Source of the DNA: Parolsenella catena
GTDB taxonomy: Bacteria > Actinomycetota > Coriobacteriia > Coriobacteriales > Atopobiaceae
Assembly: GCF_003966955.1 (NCBI RefSeq)
Contig: NZ_AP019367.1
Span: 1,732,692 to 1,796,691, forward strand
Reading direction: 5' to 3'
Length of the DNA: 64,000 nt
The notes beneath the pieces were generated by a model. That model made no database searches. It saw only the letters and a program-made list of their open reading frames with translations, and was not told the DNA's origin. The stretch's first letter is position 1. Each line of letters opens with the position of its first letter. The position numbers were made by a program, and so were the translations under genes. Below, piece after piece: positions 60,828 to 64,000 of this stretch.

Positions 60828-61586
60828 CTAGCCCTTCTTGTGTGGGCGGGGCTTGCGCTCCCTGCGGACGACGTCGATGCTGACAGGCTGATTGGCCATA
60901 CGCTCAGCCTCGTCGGCCTTGGCCTTCTCCATGACCTTGCGGGTGATGAAGACCTGCTGGACAACGCCCCAGGCAGAAGAGGTGACGTAGTACAGGACAA
61001 CGCCCACCGGGACGTTCCAACCAAACCAGATCATCATAAGCGCCATGACAGCGCCCATGATCTTGGTCTGGCTTGCCTGTGGGGAGTCCGACTGCGTGTT
61101 GAGCAGCATGGGAACGAGCGTAAGAATGCCGAACGCAAGAACGAACAGCACGTAGACCCAGGCACCAACGATGCCGAGAGAGCTAACGGCGTCGTTGGTC
61201 GTGATCGCAAGGGACTCAAAGACGCCATAGAAGTGGGCGCCCTCGGGAATCTGGTAGCGAAGCACGGAGAACAGGGCAAAGAAGACGGGCATCTGAATGA
61301 GCGTCGGCAGGCAGCCACCCAGCGGGTTGAACTTGTTCTCGCTGTAGAACTTCTGCATTTCCTCGTTCATGCGCAGGGGGTCGTCCGCATAGCGCGCCTG
61401 GATCTCCATCATCTTTGGCTGGAGAACCTGCATCTTAGCGGTCGAACGGGTGGAGCTGACCGTCAGCGGGGTCAGCAAGATACGAATGATGGCCGTCAGC
61501 ACGATGATGGCCAGTCCCCAGTCGCCCACGAAGTTCGCAATGAACGTGAGCACCTGGGCGATGATGTAGATAATCCCATCCCACAT
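60828..61586 (-). CDS. yidC: Membrane protein insertase YidC
   Basis: The 252-residue protein is a YidC/Oxa1-type insertase of the short Gram-positive kind: five or so membrane helices, a hydrophilic-groove Arg in AIIRILLTPLT, the coiled cytoplasmic loop MQVLQPKMMEIQARYADDP (in parts), GCLPTLIQMPVFFALF, and WNVPVGVVLYYVTSSAW with a basic C-tail KPRPHKKG. GGAGG precedes the ATG, 25 bases after the yidD stop. No lipobox is seen. Confidence 0.96.
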   Translation of the reverse strand: MWDGIIYIIAQVLTFIANFVGDWGLAIIVLTAIIRILLTPLTVSSTRSTAKMQVLQPKMMEIQARYADDPLRMNEEMQKFYSENKFNPLGGCLPTLIQMPVFFALFSVLRYQIPEGAHFYGVFESLAITTNDAVSSLGIVGAWVYVLFVLAFGILTLVPMLLNTQSDSPQASQTKIMGAVMALMMIWFGWNVPVGVVLYYVTSSAWGVVQQVFITRKVMEKAKADEAERMANQPVSIDVVRRERKPRPHKKG

Positions 61587-61611
61587 GGACAGTACCTCCG
61601 GTTGCCCGTCC

Positions 61612-61854
61612 TTAGGGGACGGGGTCATAGCCTCCTCTGTGGCGTGGATTGCACCTGGCGATTCGCGCCAGAGCAAGCCAACCACCTCTGAGTGCGCCAT
61701 ACCGACGAAGCGCCTCTATGGCGTACTCAGAACAGGTTGGTGTGTAGATGCAAGAAGGGGGGAGAACAGGCGAGATGAAACGCTTGTACACCCTCACCAA
61801 GAAAATGAGGGGCCTTGCGAATGCACTCGGCCTGTCTTCCCCCAAATCGCTCAT
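61612..61854 (-). CDS. yidD: Membrane protein insertion efficiency factor YidD
   Basis: The 80-residue protein matches YidD (DUF37): [32 protein letters not shown] (in parts) and [15 protein letters not shown], with the three family cysteines. It helps YidC-dependent insertion. It starts 2 bases after the rnpA stop, consistent with one operon. Confidence 0.96.
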   Translation of the reverse strand: MSDLGEDRPSAFARPLIFLVRVYKRFISPVLPPSCIYTPTCSEYAIEALRRYGALRGGWLALARIARCNPRHRGGYDPVP

Positions 61855-61856
61855 AT

Positions 61857-62174
61857 CTACTGAATCCTCTTCGCGAGCTTGGCAAGCGCCTCGGCAACCT
61901 CAGTCGAGGAGGCATTGCGCGTTGCGGGAGTCGAGAAGAGAATCACCTCATATCCACTGAGCGGAAAGCCCGCCTGCCGTGCCGCGGCGCGAAGCACGCG
62001 CTTGCACCTGTTGCGACACACGGCGTTGCCAAGCCTCTTGGCGGCAACGAAAGCAACGCGGCTCCTCCCACCTTCCTCGACGGGGCTCACGGTGAGCCTC
62101 ACGAGACGATGGTTGAGCCGCTTACCGCTCTGAAAGACCTTCTCAAAATCCTGCTTGGACTTGATGGTCTCCAT
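61857..62174 (-). CDS. rnpA: Ribonuclease P protein component
   Basis: The 105-residue basic protein is the RNase P protein subunit for tRNA 5' processing: [20 protein letters not shown] (in parts), [21 protein letters not shown] with the signature RNR-x-KR, and an amphipathic C-term. Two near ATGs exist; the second has TAGG at good spacing. It starts 8 bases after the rpmH stop. Confidence 0.96.
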   Translation of the reverse strand: METIKSKQDFEKVFQSGKRLNHRLVRLTVSPVEEGGRSRVAFVAAKRLGNAVCRNRCKRVLRAAARQAGFPLSGYEVILFSTPATRNASSTEVAEALAKLAKRIQ

Positions 62175-62182
62175 GGGCATGC

Positions 62183-62317
62183 CTAGACGGTGAGCTTCTT
62201 GCGGCCCTTGGCACGACGACGGGCGAGAACGGCGCGGCCGCCCTTGGTGGCCATGCGAGCACGGAAGCCGTGGCACTTGGCGCGCTTCCTCTTATTCGGC
62301 TGATACGTACGCTTCAT
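62183..62317 (-). CDS. rpmH: Ribosomal protein L34
   Basis: A 44-residue basic protein starting [19 protein letters not shown] and ending [13 protein letters not shown], the L34 family throughout. AGGAGG precedes the ATG. It is the first gene of the rpmH-rnpA-yidD-yidC-khpB operon and has a strong promoter. Its place next to the origin is near universal. Confidence 0.98.
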   Translation of the reverse strand: MKRTYQPNKRKRAKCHGFRARMATKGGRAVLARRRAKGRKKLTV

Positions 62318-62367
62318 AGGTTCCTCCTGAGTGACACAGATCACTGCATAAGCAGTCAAGCTCTCAG

Positions 62368-62397
62368 ATTGTAGGGGTGTTCCTCTCCAGATGTCAA
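62368..62397 (-). promoter_or_regulatory. rpmH operon promoter
   Basis: On the minus strand consensus TTGACA and TACAAT lie 18 bases apart, about 50 bases before the rpmH start. It is the best sigma-A-type promoter in the window. Confidence 0.85.
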
Positions 62398-62790
62398 TTT
62401 GAATGTTTGCTTTTTCACGTGGTCACCTCGGAAAATACGGCGAGATTTATGTCGCGTTGAATCGTTGGACACAACCTACGGGGCGCGCCAGCGATGAAAA
62501 CCCCAACAGCTAGTGCTCTCTTCTCTCGCGAGATCATTTTTTCTCAAAAGTTTTCAAGGGAATTCGACACATGTGAAAAACAGGGTGATAACTTTTCACC
62601 TCTTGCGGAAAAACTGAGGTCAGAAGTGAAATTTCATGTGTTGTCGGCGTATCTTTTCAATTCGATTGCAGCAATATCAGAGCAGGTTATCAACATGTTT
62701 TTATCGATTGTTGATAACTTTTCACTCATGGAAGGAACCTTGTGCAAGTTTTCATCAATTGACGGAAACTTGTAAAAAAGAGTGAAATGT
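62398..62790. other. Candidate oriC (AT-rich DnaA-box region)
   Basis: This 390-base gap is AT-rich and gene-free. It has two perfect DnaA boxes, TTATCAACA at 62687-62695 and its reverse at 62709-62717, and two copies of TGATAACTTTTCAC (near 62586 and 62712). Further AGTTTTCA or TTTTCA words recur. A half parS-like TTTCACGTG occurs at 62413-62421. Together with rpmH and the parAB block this supports an origin of replication; another DnaA-like TTTTCAACA ends the window. Confidence 0.7.
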
Positions 62791-62826
62791 AGTGGCAGGA
62801 TGCACCCGGAAAGAGAAGAGACACCG

Positions 62827-63957
62827 ATGGCAGACGCCTTCTATCCATTCGTCGGCGAGGGTCCGACCGGCATCAGCGACCCCCAGAACGCGCCCGCTCA
62901 AGCCAGCGGCGAGCCTCGCGCCCTCGGTGAGGTCGTGACCAACCCGGCAAGAATTGCCGTGTTCGACGACCCCACAGCCTCTCCGCGGGTTGTCGTCATC
63001 CAGCCAAGCGACGTCAGAACGTTTCTCGAGGAGATCACGGCCACCGTCACGAAGCTCGCCAAAGAGCAGGGCGGCAGCATCTCCTTCACGGTCATCCGCG
63101 AGGTGGTCGAGAACTACGTCCACGCCTACTTCATAGAGCCCACCATCACGATCCTCAACGGGGGCAACACGATTCGCTTCTCAGACCAGGGACCGGGGAT
63201 ACGCGAGAAGGACCGGGCGCTTGAGTATGGAACCACCTCGGCAACGGAGGAGATGAAGCGCTACATACGCGGCGTTGGGTCGGGCCTTCCCTATGCCCAG
63301 CAGTACATGGAGGACCACGGTGGCACCCTCACCATCGAGGACAACATGAACGCGGGCACGGTCGTCACCATCTCGATGCCCACTCCTCATGCCGCCGAGG
63401 TCGCAGCGTCGCAGCAGCAGGGAAACGAGGTGTGGCAGGCGCCGCAGCAGGCCTCCCAGCAGATACCCCAACAGGCACAGGTACCGCGGCCGTACGCCCA
63501 GCAGGCAAGCGCGAACCCCTATCAGGCGTCTCCGCAAGCGCTTCCCCAGCAGATGGGCTATCCCCAGCCGGGCTACCAGCAGCCCTGGCAGCAGCCGGCG
63601 CAGCCCTATCCCTCGGGCACCTACCAGCCCATGACGCAGCCAGGCTATGCGCAGCCATACTATCAGCAGCCCGCATACCAGCAACCCTGGCCACAGCAGG
63701 CGCAGCCCTGCCAGGCCGCTGCCTGGCAGCCCGCATCCCAGCAGGCCGACCCGCATGACCTCAACGAGCGCGAGTCGCAGGTCATCGCCTACCTGGCCGA
63801 ACACGAGTCCGTGGGCCCCACCGACCTCGTGAACACATACGGTGGTTCGTTGTCGACCTGGACGCGCCAGCTGCAGTCCCTCGAGGGCAGGGGATACCTG
63901 CTCAAGGACAAGCAGAAGCGCCGTCTCACAGAGGCGGGCAGAGCGCTGCTCGGCTAG
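62827..63957 (+). CDS. GHKL ATPase - Gln/Pro linker - winged-helix protein next to oriC
   Basis: The 376-residue protein has a GHKL (histidine-kinase-like) ATPase domain at about 60-185: N-box VVENYVHA (Asn96), G1 FSDQGPGI, G2 RGVGSGLPYAQQY and GTVVTISMP, without any H-box. A linker of about 120 residues is almost wholly Gln, Pro, Ala and Tyr. The last 60 residues form a MarR-like winged helix (ESQVIAYLAEHE, GSLSTWTRQLQSLEGRGYL in parts). Ribosome site is weak (AAGAGAAGAG). Its place between two DnaA-box stretches hints at origin-linked regulation; that is inference. Confidence 0.75.
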   Translation: MADAFYPFVGEGPTGISDPQNAPAQASGEPRALGEVVTNPARIAVFDDPTASPRVVVIQPSDVRTFLEEITATVTKLAKEQGGSISFTVIREVVENYVHAYFIEPTITILNGGNTIRFSDQGPGIREKDRALEYGTTSATEEMKRYIRGVGSGLPYAQQYMEDHGGTLTIEDNMNAGTVVTISMPTPHAAEVAASQQQGNEVWQAPQQASQQIPQQAQVPRPYAQQASANPYQASPQALPQQMGYPQPGYQQPWQQPAQPYPSGTYQPMTQPGYAQPYYQQPAYQQPWPQQAQPCQAAAWQPASQQADPHDLNERESQVIAYLAEHESVGPTDLVNTYGGSLSTWTRQLQSLEGRGYLLKDKQKRRLTEAGRALLG

Positions 63958-64000
63958 CCAAGCGAGAGGGAGATCCCCGCCACTGACAAAGTTTTCAACA
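63958..64000 (+). other. Start of a second DnaA-box stretch at window end
   Basis: The last 43 bases contain AAGTTTTCAACA; TTTTCAACA differs from a DnaA box at one base. dnaA is expected next but is outside the window. Confidence 0.4.

Noticed and set aside
62411..62426. Possible third parS in the oriC region
   Set aside because: Only the TTTCACGTG half agrees with the palindrome; six of 16 positions differ from consensus.
62494..62775. 93-codon open frame in the candidate origin
   Set aside because: No ribosome site, AT-rich random-looking peptide, and the region is better explained by DnaA boxes.

Overview
This looks like the origin-proximal chromosome of a high-GC actinobacterium of the class Coriobacteriia, most likely Atopobiaceae (Olsenella or a relative). 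That placement is inference from gene content: a single FtsW/RodA-PBP polypeptide, PASTA-kinase and FHA genes in actinobacterial order, a long-tailed ribosomal protein L31, a single-chain serine dehydratase, and rpmH-rnpA-yidD-yidC-khpB-rsmG-parA-parB beside an AT-rich DnaA-box region. Most of the window is very GC-rich. The parB-parA-rsmG block (about 57.1-60.2 kb) and the candidate oriC (about 62.4-62.8 kb) are much more AT-rich.

Layout. 0-8 kb: a DUF1385 membrane protein, a trigger-factor-like protein, rpmE with a structured leader, coaX, a degenerate biotin-ligase-like gene coupled to a folP-folK fusion, and an LPQTG surface protein. 8-21.5 kb: sirtuin, patatin, exonuclease III, PHP hydrolase, aminotransferase, then ftsH-hpt-tilS, a serine hydrolase coupled to a metallo-hydrolase, and serS. 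22-32 kb: a phosphosignalling and wall-growth cluster of polytopic kinase, two FHA proteins, PP2C phosphatase, SEDS-PBP fusion and PASTA kinase. 32-42.8 kb: purC, a two-component system, a Tat lipoprotein, a TSCPD protein, purB, sdaA and an M29 aminopeptidase, with tRNA-Arg, -Lys and -Gly (tRNA-Leu lies at 22 kb).

43.1-47 kb holds the most unusual unit: tightly coupled genes for a membrane protein, a secreted beta protein, an 85-residue LAQTG-anchored protein, an InlB-type repeat protein and a class B-like sortase. It runs tail-to-tail into an M28-peptidase-like membrane protein that has lost its catalytic Glu pair and carries a huge disordered insert. 49.8-57 kb: a coupled pair of WYL regulators, a DnaQ-DinG helicase, ddl and rlmN. 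57-64 kb: parB, parA (two perfect parS sites), rsmG, khpB, yidC, yidD, rnpA, rpmH, the candidate origin, and an ATPase-winged helix protein just ahead of where dnaA would be expected.

Three families of long palindromes recur between genes, two copies each, mostly between convergent 3' ends. One family shows compensatory base changes between its copies. No CRISPR array, rRNA, prophage or insertion sequence was seen.
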